Shown here: positions 41,240-50,359 of the stretch, in pieces | Layout: each line of letters starts with the position of its first letter | Position numbering within the stretch: the stretch's first letter is position 1 | DNA from: Aquimarina sp040786285 | Lineage (GTDB): Bacteria; Bacteroidota; Bacteroidia; Flavobacteriales; Flavobacteriaceae | NCBI RefSeq assembly: GCF_040786285.1 | Contig: NZ_JBFMKQ010000002.1 | Location: 920,828 to 984,827 of the forward strand | DNA length: 64,000 nucleotides | Direction of reading: 5' to 3' | The notes under the pieces: generated by a model | Seen by the model: the letters and a program-made list of their open reading frames with translations, nothing else | The model's database searches: none | Told to the model about the DNA's origin: nothing | Made by a program: the position numbers and the translations under genes

Positions 41240-41989
41240 CTATATAGCGGTGATTCCACCCTGTACCGGTATCTCTTCCCCAATAATGTATGACGAATCA
41301 CTAGAAGCCAAGAATAACACTGCTTTGGCAATTTCTTCAGGATTTCCGAAACGTTTAAGAGTTGTCTGAGCAGTAATTGCTTCGGCTGCACCATTGAGCA
41401 CATCTTCCGGCAAACCAATCTTACCCCAAAATGGCGTTCCAATAGGTCCTGGACTCACCGCATTAACCCTGATTCCTCTGTCTGATAACTCGGCAGCCGC
41501 TACACGAACCAACGAACGTAATGCCGCTTTGCTTGAGCTAAGTAAACTACTACCCGCAAAACCAACTTGATTAAGCCATGAGGTCGTGATGATCACAGAG
41601 GCGCCTTCGCTCAAATATGGAATCGCCCTTTGTAATGTGAAATATGATCCTTTAAAGTTCACATTTATCTGCTTATCAAATATTTTTTCATCAGTTTCGG
41701 CTATTGGCACAATTACTCCTTGCCCTACATTTATATACAAAATATCAACGGCTCCAAATTTAGATTTTGTTTCGGAATATAACCTATCCAAATCATCCAG
41801 TCTTGTTATGTCTCCCTGCACACCATGAGCGTTCTCACCCAGTTCATTTAACGCTGCGTTTATTGCTTCTTGTTTTCTTCCAAAAATGACAACCTTAGCC
41901 CCATTCTTAGTGAACTCTTTAGCCGTTGCCAAACCCATCCCGCTACTACCTCCCGTAATAACAGCAACTTTATCTTTTAGTTTTTCCAT
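41240..41989 (-). CDS. SDR-family protein lacking the catalytic Tyr
   Basis: This 249-residue protein is a Rossmann-fold short-chain dehydrogenase with the cofactor motif TGGSSGMG (residues 12-19), VQGDITRLDD and C-terminal VNAVSPGPIGTPFWG, ASSDSSYIIGEEIPVQGG. In the active-site block the usual Tyr-x-x-x-Lys reads Leu150-Ser-Ser-Ser-Lys154, so the catalytic Tyr is replaced by Leu, and the NAG motif reads NVG. It is therefore likely inactive as a classical oxidoreductase or uses another residue. It stands alone on the minus strand. Confidence 0.88.
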   Translation of the reverse strand: MEKLKDKVAVITGGSSGMGLATAKEFTKNGAKVVIFGRKQEAINAALNELGENAHGVQGDITRLDDLDRLYSETKSKFGAVDILYINVGQGVIVPIAETDEKIFDKQINVNFKGSYFTLQRAIPYLSEGASVIITTSWLNQVGFAGSSLLSSSKAALRSLVRVAAAELSDRGIRVNAVSPGPIGTPFWGKIGLPEDVLNGAAEAITAQTTLKRFGNPEEIAKAVLFLASSDSSYIIGEEIPVQGGITAI

Positions 41990-42133
41990 ATTCTCATTTT
42001 TAATTGTTAAAATCTAATTATAATCCCCTTTTCATCTAACCAATTAAAGAGAATTGCTTTAATGTTCTTAAATCTGTTTTTTTTGAATCGTCTTTGATTT
42101 TTTGTGATAGCTTCATTTGCTAGTTAGGTCTAG

Positions 42134-45100
42134 TTAAAATGGCAAATTCAAACCAAGCGTAACTCTTCCACCTTCATCAGACGAAAAATAGGCTATATTG
42201 AAAGCAGTAAATCCACTTAAAGAAAAATATATTCCTCCACCTACCGATGTATGCCACGTATTAGAATTATCATTTTCGATCCAAACCCGACCGTAATCAA
42301 ATCCAGCGTATGTCCCCATACCTATGGGAATAATCTTGTTTCGTAATTTACCCAATGCAAACCTCAGATCTGTACTGTGATAAAACGATCTTTTGCCTGT
42401 AAAACGTTGTTCTCTGAAGCCCCTTAAGCCATCATTACCACCAATAGTAGCGCCTTGATAAAATTCAAATTCATTATTAAAATTAATCCTTGTTTTGATT
42501 TTAGATGCCAGAACTATTCGCTCTCTTTTGTCAAGCTTTGTAGCAATCCGAGCCTGTGAAATGAGGTAGGGGAAGCTTCTATTTTCATTGAGACTAGTTA
42601 TATAGCCACCAGTAAGCTTAAACCCAATTCCCGCTTTAGATATGGGTATATTCCGTAGATTGTCATATTCAAAGGACCCATGAACTCCTATGAAATGTTG
42701 TATATCGAATATGTTTTGGTTTAATGGAGCTGTGTCTATAAACCGTTTATTCGTTCGTTCAACCTCAAAATTTTCATAAGAAATACCTGTTGAAATTATG
42801 CTTCCTTGAAAGCCTCTATATACCAATGAAGGGGCGATTAGAGATTTTTGAATGCGTACTCTATTGAAATCGCTACCGAAATCATCATCAAAATTCTGAG
42901 TACCATTTCCAAAACCAAAGAAGTTATCAGTATAATTAGGGCTACTATAATTAAGTTCAACTGCCAAATTGATCTTATCAAATATTGAAGCAAATTCTCC
43001 CTGGTATTTAATATTGACACTCGTAGTTGATGGATAATAGGCGAATTCAAAACGGTGGTCATCGGTAAAAGGATTACGAACTAACGAATTTTTCTGATGA
43101 TTAAATTGAAGTCCGATACCTAAACCATCATCAGGTTCGTATGCTAATAGCGGTTTAAAACTGCTAATATTTTTACGGTTATTTTTGAAATAATAGGTAT
43201 TGAGATCATACTTATCGGAAAGAAACTTAGAAACTGGTTTTTCAAACGTGTTCTTTTTCGATTTTTGGTCATATACTTTTATATTTCTTTTGTTTTCGAT
43301 ACGATAAGTATCCTTTCCGTTACCCCCAATAATTTTAATGTGGATTTTATTATTTCCCTTTCCGCTCACCCGAAAGGTATCGCTATCATTAAGCCCATAG
43401 ATCCAGATTTCATGAGTATCTTCACTATTATAGGTTGCATCCCAAAATTTAAGCCTGTCTTCAGCGTTTGCATTTTTATACCCCTTAACCTTGGTTTTAC
43501 CATTAGGCATTCTGATTATTTCAAAATAGTCTTCTTTATCTGTTCCGGTTATGAATATATGGCGTGCCAAATACTCATAAACTTCAGTAGCATTTATTTC
43601 TATATTTCCGAGCCTTTTTTTTAATGCAGATTTTACACTAGCCATTCTTTTCTGATCGATTTCTTTGGGTAAATTTTCAAAGGCTTTTTCGATTACATCT
43701 TCCGTTAGGTTTGCTTTTATAAAACGAGCTTGCTTAATCCAGTCTGTGCGAGTGTGATTTTTTAGAACAGCGAAGTCTATATCATCTCCAGCATCATTAA
43801 ACCAACGCGAATAATTATAATCTCCGTTATAACGTTGCATGAATCTGAGAGGGGGATTTAAGCTAGTCAGAAGTCTAAGAAAAGCACCATCAAAATCAGA
43901 AAATGCCTGGTCTCTATCTCTGGGTATCGGAAGGTAAATAGTCTCACCGACTGAAGTCTTTGTTTTTGCCCATTTCCATTGGTCAGCATGCCTATCCCAA
44001 TCGCCTATAAGGTTATCGAAAATCCTTGCACGAATGTACAGTTGTTCATCTATAAAAAAATCCTCTTTAGAACGCAATTTTTCAAGAAGTTCTGCTGTGT
44101 TCACAATTTCATTCGAATTTCCAAGGCTTCGTGCATTTTTATGACCATCTGCAAGGCGTTCTTCTATAAAATAAATTTTGTTCCCAAAGCTATCATTATA
44201 CTTGCCTAAAGCCTTTTGTTTGGGAACATAAAACAGTCGGGGATTAGGATGGAGTACACCAATAGCATCAGCCAGGTCTGCAATGGTTAATACTCCGTAA
44301 GGATTAGCAGTTGTCCAATAATCTTGAAGAAGTTCTATAAAAAAAGTATCTGCAACATCAGCCTCTAAATATTGTGTTTTGAACAAAAAATATTGAAGAA
44401 ACCTTAGGGCACTTTTCTTTGCAGAACGCATGGTATATTCTCTGCCATTACGATCTGTAAGCCTTATAGAATTGGTTTGATGCCCGCCACCCATGCGTAA
44501 TGGGGTGAGTCCGCCATATAAAGTGTCGAGAAGGACAGTTTTTAGTTTTACCTTTGTGGTGTAATCTTCTCGATAATGATTTCCTAATAAAGCTTTATAT
44601 AAACGGCCGTTTTTGAGTTCGTCTTTAGTGTATATGGATTCCCAAACATATTGAGGTACTATTTGTTTGTGGTATTTTGCATCTTCATAATACACATTGG
44701 GAGGCAAAATTTCTGCATTATAGAGACTACCAACATACCCATTTGAATTCCCATAAAAACTTACCCAAACAGCACCATCAACAAATTGAGTCAACTTAGA
44801 AAAACCGATATCGGAAGCTGTAAATCCTTTTTTAACATTGCTTACGCGAGATCCTCTGGAACCCGACCCACTTATTATGATTGGGATTCCCTTCTCTTTT
44901 AAATATTGTAGACTATTATCGTGTCCGCTTAATAAAATTACTTTTTCGGTTTGTTTTGCTATGGTAATGATTCTATCGCTAAATTCTTTGTAGTGACGAT
45001 TACTAAGGTTTTGAGGATTCAACCCGAAACTAAAACGATCACCATATGACCCCATACTCTTTACGGGATGATGTGCTGCCAAAATAACGGTCTTTCCTTC

Positions 45101-45709
45101 TCCTTTTTTGATTTTGTTCTCTACCTGTTCATAAAAGTCTTCCTTGGTCTTTATATCGCAATCGTTATTTAAAGTAGGATATTTATCCCAATTCATTATG
45201 GCCCATTGCGAATCTAGAATGATAAGGTCTATTTCGCTATTTACTTTTATTCGCTTAATAGGGCATCCGTTTTCCGGTTGAAAAGCAGACTCTCCAAGAA
45301 CTTTTTCAATGAGATTTTCTTGCTTTTTTAATCCTTTTGGACCAAAATCCCAATCCGTATTTCCAGGAATAAATATACTATTACCATTGAAGGTGTTAAT
45401 AATATTGGCCATTGAGTTTATTTGACCTGAAGTATTCCTTTTGTTTGGCACAACGATTTTTGAGAAGCTATTTTTAGAAAAGTTATTACCTAAAAAAAGG
45501 AGTGTACTATTTTTTGGGGCCTGTTTCAAAATTTCTTTCAAAGCATTAAAGTTTTGCTTTGCTATTTTGAAATCGATTGCCTCCCCAACATCTCCAATAG
45601 CATAAAATATATGAGAAACCTGTTTATTAGGTAGTGATTCCTGAGAACTCATCTTTTGAAAAAATAAGAGAGTCATTAAGGTAAAGGTACATCCAAGTAT
45701 CGTTCGCAT
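42134..45709 (-). CDS. Metallophosphatase-like domain fused to an outer-membrane beta barrel
   Basis: This 1191-residue protein has a signal peptide (FTLMTLLFFQKMSSQ). Residues ~30-300 are calcineurin-like (IFYAIGDVGE, FIPGNTDWDFGPKGL, LAAHHPVKSMGSYG, LLSGHDNSLQYLK, IISGSGSRGS), then a long middle domain (DRDQAFSDFDGAFLR) and a C-terminal BamA/Omp85-like surface-antigen barrel (GGNDGLRGFREQRFTGKRSF, VGGGIYFSLSGFTAFNIAYF, GLNLPF). This architecture is common in Flavobacteriaceae. Several metal ligands are substituted: GDN reads GNN, GNHD reads GNTD and GHxH reads GHDN, so phosphatase activity is doubtful. Confidence 0.88.
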   Translation of the reverse strand: MRTILGCTFTLMTLLFFQKMSSQESLPNKQVSHIFYAIGDVGEAIDFKIAKQNFNALKEILKQAPKNSTLLFLGNNFSKNSFSKIVVPNKRNTSGQINSMANIINTFNGNSIFIPGNTDWDFGPKGLKKQENLIEKVLGESAFQPENGCPIKRIKVNSEIDLIILDSQWAIMNWDKYPTLNNDCDIKTKEDFYEQVENKIKKGEGKTVILAAHHPVKSMGSYGDRFSFGLNPQNLSNRHYKEFSDRIITIAKQTEKVILLSGHDNSLQYLKEKGIPIIISGSGSRGSRVSNVKKGFTASDIGFSKLTQFVDGAVWVSFYGNSNGYVGSLYNAEILPPNVYYEDAKYHKQIVPQYVWESIYTKDELKNGRLYKALLGNHYREDYTTKVKLKTVLLDTLYGGLTPLRMGGGHQTNSIRLTDRNGREYTMRSAKKSALRFLQYFLFKTQYLEADVADTFFIELLQDYWTTANPYGVLTIADLADAIGVLHPNPRLFYVPKQKALGKYNDSFGNKIYFIEERLADGHKNARSLGNSNEIVNTAELLEKLRSKEDFFIDEQLYIRARIFDNLIGDWDRHADQWKWAKTKTSVGETIYLPIPRDRDQAFSDFDGAFLRLLTSLNPPLRFMQRYNGDYNYSRWFNDAGDDIDFAVLKNHTRTDWIKQARFIKANLTEDVIEKAFENLPKEIDQKRMASVKSALKKRLGNIEINATEVYEYLARHIFITGTDKEDYFEIIRMPNGKTKVKGYKNANAEDRLKFWDATYNSEDTHEIWIYGLNDSDTFRVSGKGNNKIHIKIIGGNGKDTYRIENKRNIKVYDQKSKKNTFEKPVSKFLSDKYDLNTYYFKNNRKNISSFKPLLAYEPDDGLGIGLQFNHQKNSLVRNPFTDDHRFEFAYYPSTTSVNIKYQGEFASIFDKINLAVELNYSSPNYTDNFFGFGNGTQNFDDDFGSDFNRVRIQKSLIAPSLVYRGFQGSIISTGISYENFEVERTNKRFIDTAPLNQNIFDIQHFIGVHGSFEYDNLRNIPISKAGIGFKLTGGYITSLNENRSFPYLISQARIATKLDKRERIVLASKIKTRINFNNEFEFYQGATIGGNDGLRGFREQRFTGKRSFYHSTDLRFALGKLRNKIIPIGMGTYAGFDYGRVWIENDNSNTWHTSVGGGIYFSLSGFTAFNIAYFSSDEGGRVTLGLNLPF

Positions 45710-45727
45710 AGCAGTATCAATATGAGT

Positions 45728-46591
45728 TTAGAAAGTTCTTCCTGTCTTCCTGAATACCGAAGGAGACATCCCAACAGAGTTTTTAAATAATCTCGAAAAG
45801 TATCCGGCAGTTTCATAGCCCAACTCATAAGTGATATCTTCAATGGTACGATTTGTGTGCAGTAGCAGTTTTTTCGCTTCGATCATGATGCGATTTCGAA
45901 TTACTCCTGATGGAGTATCGTCAGAATGTTCTCTAAAAATGTTTGATATGGTTTTTGGAGACCTAAATAACATCGCTGCGTATTCAGAAACCTGATGTTT
46001 TTTTTTAAAGTGACTTTCGATCAATTCGTTAAACTTATGTATGATTTCTAATTGACTATTATGCAGCTTTGGTTCTGTATCTTCTTTTTGTAAGTATAAT
46101 TTGGATAGGACCAGTATCCTTTTGAGTACATAGCGAAGCATCTCTTCCTGGACTTTGTTGTCGTTTTCGAACTCTCTTTCGAAACAATCAAACATGGTTT
46201 CGAAATCATAAATATCCTCGTCGGACAATGACAATAAAACAGGGTATTTGGTTCCGAAGAACCAAAACCAATAAAAAGATACTTCCTCATCATAATCACG
46301 TATTGAATAAAAGGCTTTATTAAAAGCAACTGCTTTCAAACTCGAAGGTTCATCTATAACTTCAACACTGTTTAAGGGCTTACAGAAAAACAGTTGATTC
46401 TTACGTATCACTTTAAGATCTCCGTCAACAAACAATTTTGTATCTCCTGCAGTGTTTATAAATACTTTGTATAAAGCACTATTCATAAATAATGGCATGT
46501 AACTAAGATCCTCAAAATCTGTTACCATAAATAAGCCTCCATTTTCGGGATTAATAAAATCATGTTTCATGGTTGAATGTTTTATTTTCAA
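45728..46591 (-). CDS. AraC-family transcriptional regulator
   Basis: This 287-residue protein has an N-terminal cupin-like sensor half (FMVTDFEDLSYMPLFMNSAL, LFFCKPLNSVEV) and a C-terminal double helix-turn-helix: ESHFKKKHQVSEYAAMLFRSPKTISNIFREHS and LLHTNRTIEDITYELGYETAGYFSRLFKNSVGMSPSVFRK in pieces, with the AraC signature GYFSRLFKN..G.sPs.fR. It lies 18 nt after the barrel gene's start on the same strand and downstream of the cupin/SDR/hydrolase genes. It may regulate that cluster (inference). Confidence 0.92.
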   Translation of the reverse strand: MKIKHSTMKHDFINPENGGLFMVTDFEDLSYMPLFMNSALYKVFINTAGDTKLFVDGDLKVIRKNQLFFCKPLNSVEVIDEPSSLKAVAFNKAFYSIRDYDEEVSFYWFWFFGTKYPVLLSLSDEDIYDFETMFDCFEREFENDNKVQEEMLRYVLKRILVLSKLYLQKEDTEPKLHNSQLEIIHKFNELIESHFKKKHQVSEYAAMLFRSPKTISNIFREHSDDTPSGVIRNRIMIEAKKLLLHTNRTIEDITYELGYETAGYFSRLFKNSVGMSPSVFRKTGRTF

Positions 46592-46724
46592 GAGGCCAAT
46601 AGACTAATTGAAATGAATAATAGATTTCAATTCTCCAATCAAAGACTGCTATTAGATATTCTACTAACAGTTTTATAAAAAGTATGTACTACCAGCCCTC
46701 GGATATTATTTATTTCTTCGAATT

Positions 46725-47216
46725 TTATTTATTTGTTGTAACTGGTTCAAAATTGAATGGAACCGACTGATACATATAAAATATGCATGGTTCTTCTGAT
46801 ACACAACCCGTAGTGTGTACCTCATTGGCAGGAACATACCAATATGATCCGGGTCCCATGACTTTTGCATCCTCTGGTTCTTCGTCTTCCATTGGATTTA
46901 TAATCTGCCCCGAAATAACTACGGCTTTATAACTATTAGCATGGGTATGAGGTGGTGTAATGAAGCTTCCTCCCGGAAATTTGGCAAAAGTTCCATGCGA
47001 ACCTTCAAATGTATTTCCGCTAACCATTGCAAAATTGATAGGAAAACCGTCAAATGCTGTTACCCATTTCAAATCTTCTGGAGTTAAAAAAATGCCGGCC
47101 TTGCCATCAGTATTTAATGATTGAACTGTTGTATTTGGTTTGGGATCTTGCCCGCAACTGTATAGTGTACTTAGGATAAGTACACTAACAATTAATATAT
47201 TCTTTAAATTATTCAT
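46725..47216 (-). CDS. Cupin-domain lipoprotein
   Basis: This 163-residue protein has a lipoprotein signal peptide (ILIVSVLILSTLYSCG, lipidated Cys21). The cupin core is visible: FPGGSFITPPHTHANSYKAVVISG (metal-binding HTH...) and GPGSYWYVPANEVHTTGCVS with a second His. It resembles DUF4437-type cupins. It should be periplasmic; substrate unknown. It is followed by the AraC gene and preceded by an SDR gene, all on the minus strand, forming a small catabolic or detoxification group. Confidence 0.82.
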   Translation of the reverse strand: MNNLKNILIVSVLILSTLYSCGQDPKPNTTVQSLNTDGKAGIFLTPEDLKWVTAFDGFPINFAMVSGNTFEGSHGTFAKFPGGSFITPPHTHANSYKAVVISGQIINPMEDEEPEDAKVMGPGSYWYVPANEVHTTGCVSEEPCIFYMYQSVPFNFEPVTTNK

Positions 47217-47290
47217 AACGTCTGATTTTTGTAAACTTCATTGTAATCGATTTGATTGGTGACTTGGTAAGGTTTAATAGTCTCTTTAAT

Positions 47291-48046
47291 CTAGTTTCGA
47301 CCAGCCATTACACCACCATCAATATCCCAAACCGCACCAGTTACCCAAGAGCTCTCTTCGAGCAATAGAAAACGAATGGTTCTCGCAATATCATCTGGTC
47401 TTCCAACCCTTCCGATAGGGTGAAAATCATTAAAGCCCTGAAGATTTTCTTCAATTTTGTCTTTATCCATAAAAGCTCCATATATAGGTGTCACAACAAC
47501 TGCTGGAGATACTGCATTTACACGAATTTTGTATTCGGCCAATTCCATGGCCAAATGTTGAGTAAGGCTATGTAATCCTGCTTTTGCCATTGAATAGGCA
47601 CTCGAGGGAGTGGCCTTAATAGCTTGTTTGGCCCACATAGATCCTATATTGACAATAGAGCCGCCCTCATTTTCTTTCATAAGATGAACTACAGCCTGAG
47701 TAATAAAAAAGAAGGCTTTATTAAAATCGTGATAGATATTGTAATCTTGTTCTGTATGCTCAAGAAAAGGTTTTGGTTTAAAGTAACCTGCAGCGTTAAG
47801 TAGGTATTTAACATTAGAAGCTATTTCCTTTAAAGAATTGGTAAATATCTGTACTGCCGAAAGATCAAATAAATCCAACCCTATGGTTTTAAAGGATCCT
47901 AGAGTAGAAAGTTCTTCTTCCACAATGTCCAGGTTTTTATCCTTTCTTCCAACTACTATAACTTCTATTCCATCTTTTAATAAAAGTTCGGCTGCTGCCT
48001 TTCCCATTCCTGTCGTTCCACCAATAATTAATGCTTGCTCTTTCAT
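47291..48046 (-). CDS. Short-chain dehydrogenase/reductase
   Basis: This 251-residue classical SDR has nucleotide motif GGTTGMGKAAA, the NAAG motif (LLNAAGYFKP), catalytic Ser in NIGSMWAK, and Tyr151-x-x-x-Lys155 in SSAYSMAKAGL. The C-terminal block is INVNAVSP-like (RVNAVSPAVVVTPIYG) with SWVTGAVWDIDGGVMAG. All catalytic residues are present, in contrast to the SDR at 41240. Likely NAD(P)-dependent; substrate unknown. It is 48 nt downstream of the alpha/beta hydrolase. Confidence 0.92.
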   Translation of the reverse strand: MKEQALIIGGTTGMGKAAAELLLKDGIEVIVVGRKDKNLDIVEEELSTLGSFKTIGLDLFDLSAVQIFTNSLKEIASNVKYLLNAAGYFKPKPFLEHTEQDYNIYHDFNKAFFFITQAVVHLMKENEGGSIVNIGSMWAKQAIKATPSSAYSMAKAGLHSLTQHLAMELAEYKIRVNAVSPAVVVTPIYGAFMDKDKIEENLQGFNDFHPIGRVGRPDDIARTIRFLLLEESSWVTGAVWDIDGGVMAGRN

Positions 48047-48094
48047 TTTGTTGCGTATTTGTTAAATTTTTCTTTTGTTGTTTGCTGTGAAGTT

Positions 48095-49072
48095 TTATTC
48101 CAATTTTCTCAAAAAAGAATGAATATTCTCAATGATCTCTTCTCCTTTTTCTTCTAAGGCAAAATGTCCGGTGTCATAGGTATAATATTCTGCATTCGGA
48201 ACATCTTTTTTATAAGCTTCAGCGCCCGATACTGGAAAAAAGGCATCATTTCTACCCCATACCAAAAGCAATGGCGGCTGAGTTTTTCTTATATATTCCT
48301 GCCATAGAGGATATAGTTTTAGGTTATTTCTATAATCATAAAAAAGGTCTAAATTAACATCTTGCATTCCGGGTCTGGACATAACGTTAAAATCCAGCAT
48401 CCAGTTGTCGGGGCTTATTTTCTCTACATTTTTTACGCCATGTGTGTATTGCCATTTTAATGCCCCTAGACTAAAAACTTTGAAAAGTGATTGTCGGTTT
48501 TCTTCTGTATTGGCTTTCCATAATTCACGTACATCCTTCCAGGCTTCACCTAAACCTTCTTCATAAATATTTGCGTTTTGTATTATTAATGCTTTTATTT
48601 TTTCGGGATGTTTTGTGGCAATGCGAAAACCAATTGGCCCGCCGTAATCGTGCATCATTAATACATATGAATTTAGATTGAACGACTCCACGAATTCATT
48701 AATTAAATCTCCGATGTTATCAAAGGTGTATTCGAATTCTTCTGGATTTGGGTAATCACTTGAACCAAACCCTGGGTAATCAGGAGCGATCACATAATAC
48801 TCGTTCCCAAGCGCGGCCAGTACTTCTCTATACTGATGAGAGGAAGACGGAAAACCATGAAATAGAAGCACTGCGGGCTTTTTTGGATCCCCGGATTCTC
48901 TATAAAAGATATTTACTCCTCTAATGTTTTTGCTTTTATAAAGAATTTCTGAAGAGATAGTGTTTTCATTAATTGATCGCTCATTCTCTAATTTGACATT
49001 GAAACATAGAGTGCTTAAAAAGGCCAAAGATGCAATGAGGACTAACAATATAAGTAAGGTTATTTTTTTCAT
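48095..49072 (-). CDS. Exported alpha/beta hydrolase, haloalkane dehalogenase/epoxide hydrolase-like
   Basis: This 325-residue protein has an N-terminal hydrophobic signal (ITLLILLVLIASLAFLSTLC) which may be a lipoprotein or membrane anchor. Core motifs: LLFHGFPSSSHQYREVLAAL (HGFP oxyanion), APDYPGFGSSD, nucleophile elbow MMHDYGGPIG with Asp as nucleophile (as in haloalkane dehalogenases and epoxide hydrolases), acid in WGRNDAFFP, and His in YDTGHFALEE. The Asp nucleophile distinguishes it from the Ser hydrolase at 34742. It is the first gene of the minus-strand cupin/SDR/AraC group. Confidence 0.88.
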   Translation of the reverse strand: MKKITLLILLVLIASLAFLSTLCFNVKLENERSINENTISSEILYKSKNIRGVNIFYRESGDPKKPAVLLFHGFPSSSHQYREVLAALGNEYYVIAPDYPGFGSSDYPNPEEFEYTFDNIGDLINEFVESFNLNSYVLMMHDYGGPIGFRIATKHPEKIKALIIQNANIYEEGLGEAWKDVRELWKANTEENRQSLFKVFSLGALKWQYTHGVKNVEKISPDNWMLDFNVMSRPGMQDVNLDLFYDYRNNLKLYPLWQEYIRKTQPPLLLVWGRNDAFFPVSGAEAYKKDVPNAEYYTYDTGHFALEEKGEEIIENIHSFLRKLE

Positions 49073-49472
49073 CAGATTTAGATTTTAGATTCAATAACTT
49101 TTTCAAATACAAAATTGGCATAAGATCGTTTCACATTCTTTTCAAAAATTGCTGTGTTATTAGAATTATGCCGTTAGAGATTGTTGCATAGATGATATTC
49201 ATTTAGTCTTGTTTTCGAACGACTGATTTTAAACGAGCAATTTTTCAACAATGCAGCATAATAGTGGAGAAATAGATTTTTAGTTTCCTCGAATTTTGTG
49301 CTGAAACAAAATAGATATGTCAGCATATGGATTGAACATAAATAATGATATGTGTTCCCTATTTTAATCTGAAACGGGAGGTAATCCATTTTTTTGAAAT
49401 CTATTAAATCGCTACAGATGGAGTTAAAATCTGAGCATATTAAAAATCTAAATCACTTAAAATTTAAAGAAA
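49073..49472. other. Divergent intergenic region between the hydrolase and the isochorismatase-like gene
   Basis: 400 nt with no credible gene; a short minus-strand frame at 49174-49389 has no family features. Promoters for both divergent groups must lie here, but no consensus pair is clear enough to call. Confidence 0.4.
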
Positions 49473-50207
49473 ATGAGAACAGTTTATTTGAAACAATTAT
49501 TTAGTATCGTTATAGTACTTTTTTTGGTCCAGGCAACTCATGCACAATTACCAGAACCAGTATTTGAAATTGATGGGAATACCGCTATAGTTATAACCGA
49601 TCCACAGGTTGATTTTCTAAGTACAAAAGGAGTTGCTTGGGGAGCTGTAGGAGAAAGTGTTAAGGAAAACAATACCGTAGCCAATATTGAAACGCTCTTC
49701 AAACTTGGGGAACGCTATAATATTCCGGTATTTGTATCTCCTCATTATTATTACCCACATGATCATACCTGGAAATTTGAAGGTGTTCTGGAGCGACTCA
49801 TGCATAACATCAAAATGTTTGACCGTACCGATCAGGTAAGTTCAGAAGGTTTTGAGGGATCCGGAGCCGATTGGATGCCACAGTACAAAAAGTATATCAA
49901 CAAATCCCGTGTTACTGTATCGGGCCCTCATAAGATTTATGGTCCAGAATCTAATGATTTGGCGCTTCAATTAAGGAAGCAGAAAATAGACAAAATCATA
50001 TTAGGAGGTATGTCTGGAAACTTGTGTATCGAAGCACACATGAGAGAACTTATGGAGAATGGTTTTGAGGTTGCTGTTGTTGGTGATGCTACTGCCTCGG
50101 CAAAACTTCCTGGATTGGATGGTAATCGGGCCGCACAAACCAATTTTAAAATGATTTCCAGTAAGGTATTTACGACCAAAGAGCTGGCGGCAGAGTTAGC
50201 TAAATAA
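49473..50207 (+). CDS. Secreted isochorismatase-like cysteine hydrolase
   Basis: This 244-residue protein has a signal peptide (FSIVIVLFLVQATHAQ). The isochorismatase-fold triad is visible: Asp in VITDPQVDFLS, Lys in VSGPHKIYGP and the nucleophile Cys in LGGMSGNLCIEAHMRELMENGF, with VVGDATASAK. Members hydrolyse amides or vinyl ethers (nicotinamidase, N-carbamoylsarcosine amidase types). Export is unusual for the fold but common in this Bacteroidota branch. It heads a plus-strand group with the flavoprotein and deaminase. Confidence 0.88.
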   Translation: MRTVYLKQLFSIVIVLFLVQATHAQLPEPVFEIDGNTAIVITDPQVDFLSTKGVAWGAVGESVKENNTVANIETLFKLGERYNIPVFVSPHYYYPHDHTWKFEGVLERLMHNIKMFDRTDQVSSEGFEGSGADWMPQYKKYINKSRVTVSGPHKIYGPESNDLALQLRKQKIDKIILGGMSGNLCIEAHMRELMENGFEVAVVGDATASAKLPGLDGNRAAQTNFKMISSKVFTTKELAAELAK

Positions 50208-50359
50208 AATGTAGCTGATACCCACGCTAAACTTCTTGATTTTGAATATTAGGTGTATTAGGGGAGGAAACTAAGTTTTAGCATAGAACGAACTCTTATA
50301 CTTACTAATCTAAAATAAAAGACGTGGTCAAATAGGGTTTAAATATTAATTTTTTTAGA

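Noticed and set aside
49174..49389. 71-codon minus-strand frame in the divergent intergenic region
   Set aside because: Low-complexity translation with no family features, and it lies across the expected promoter region.
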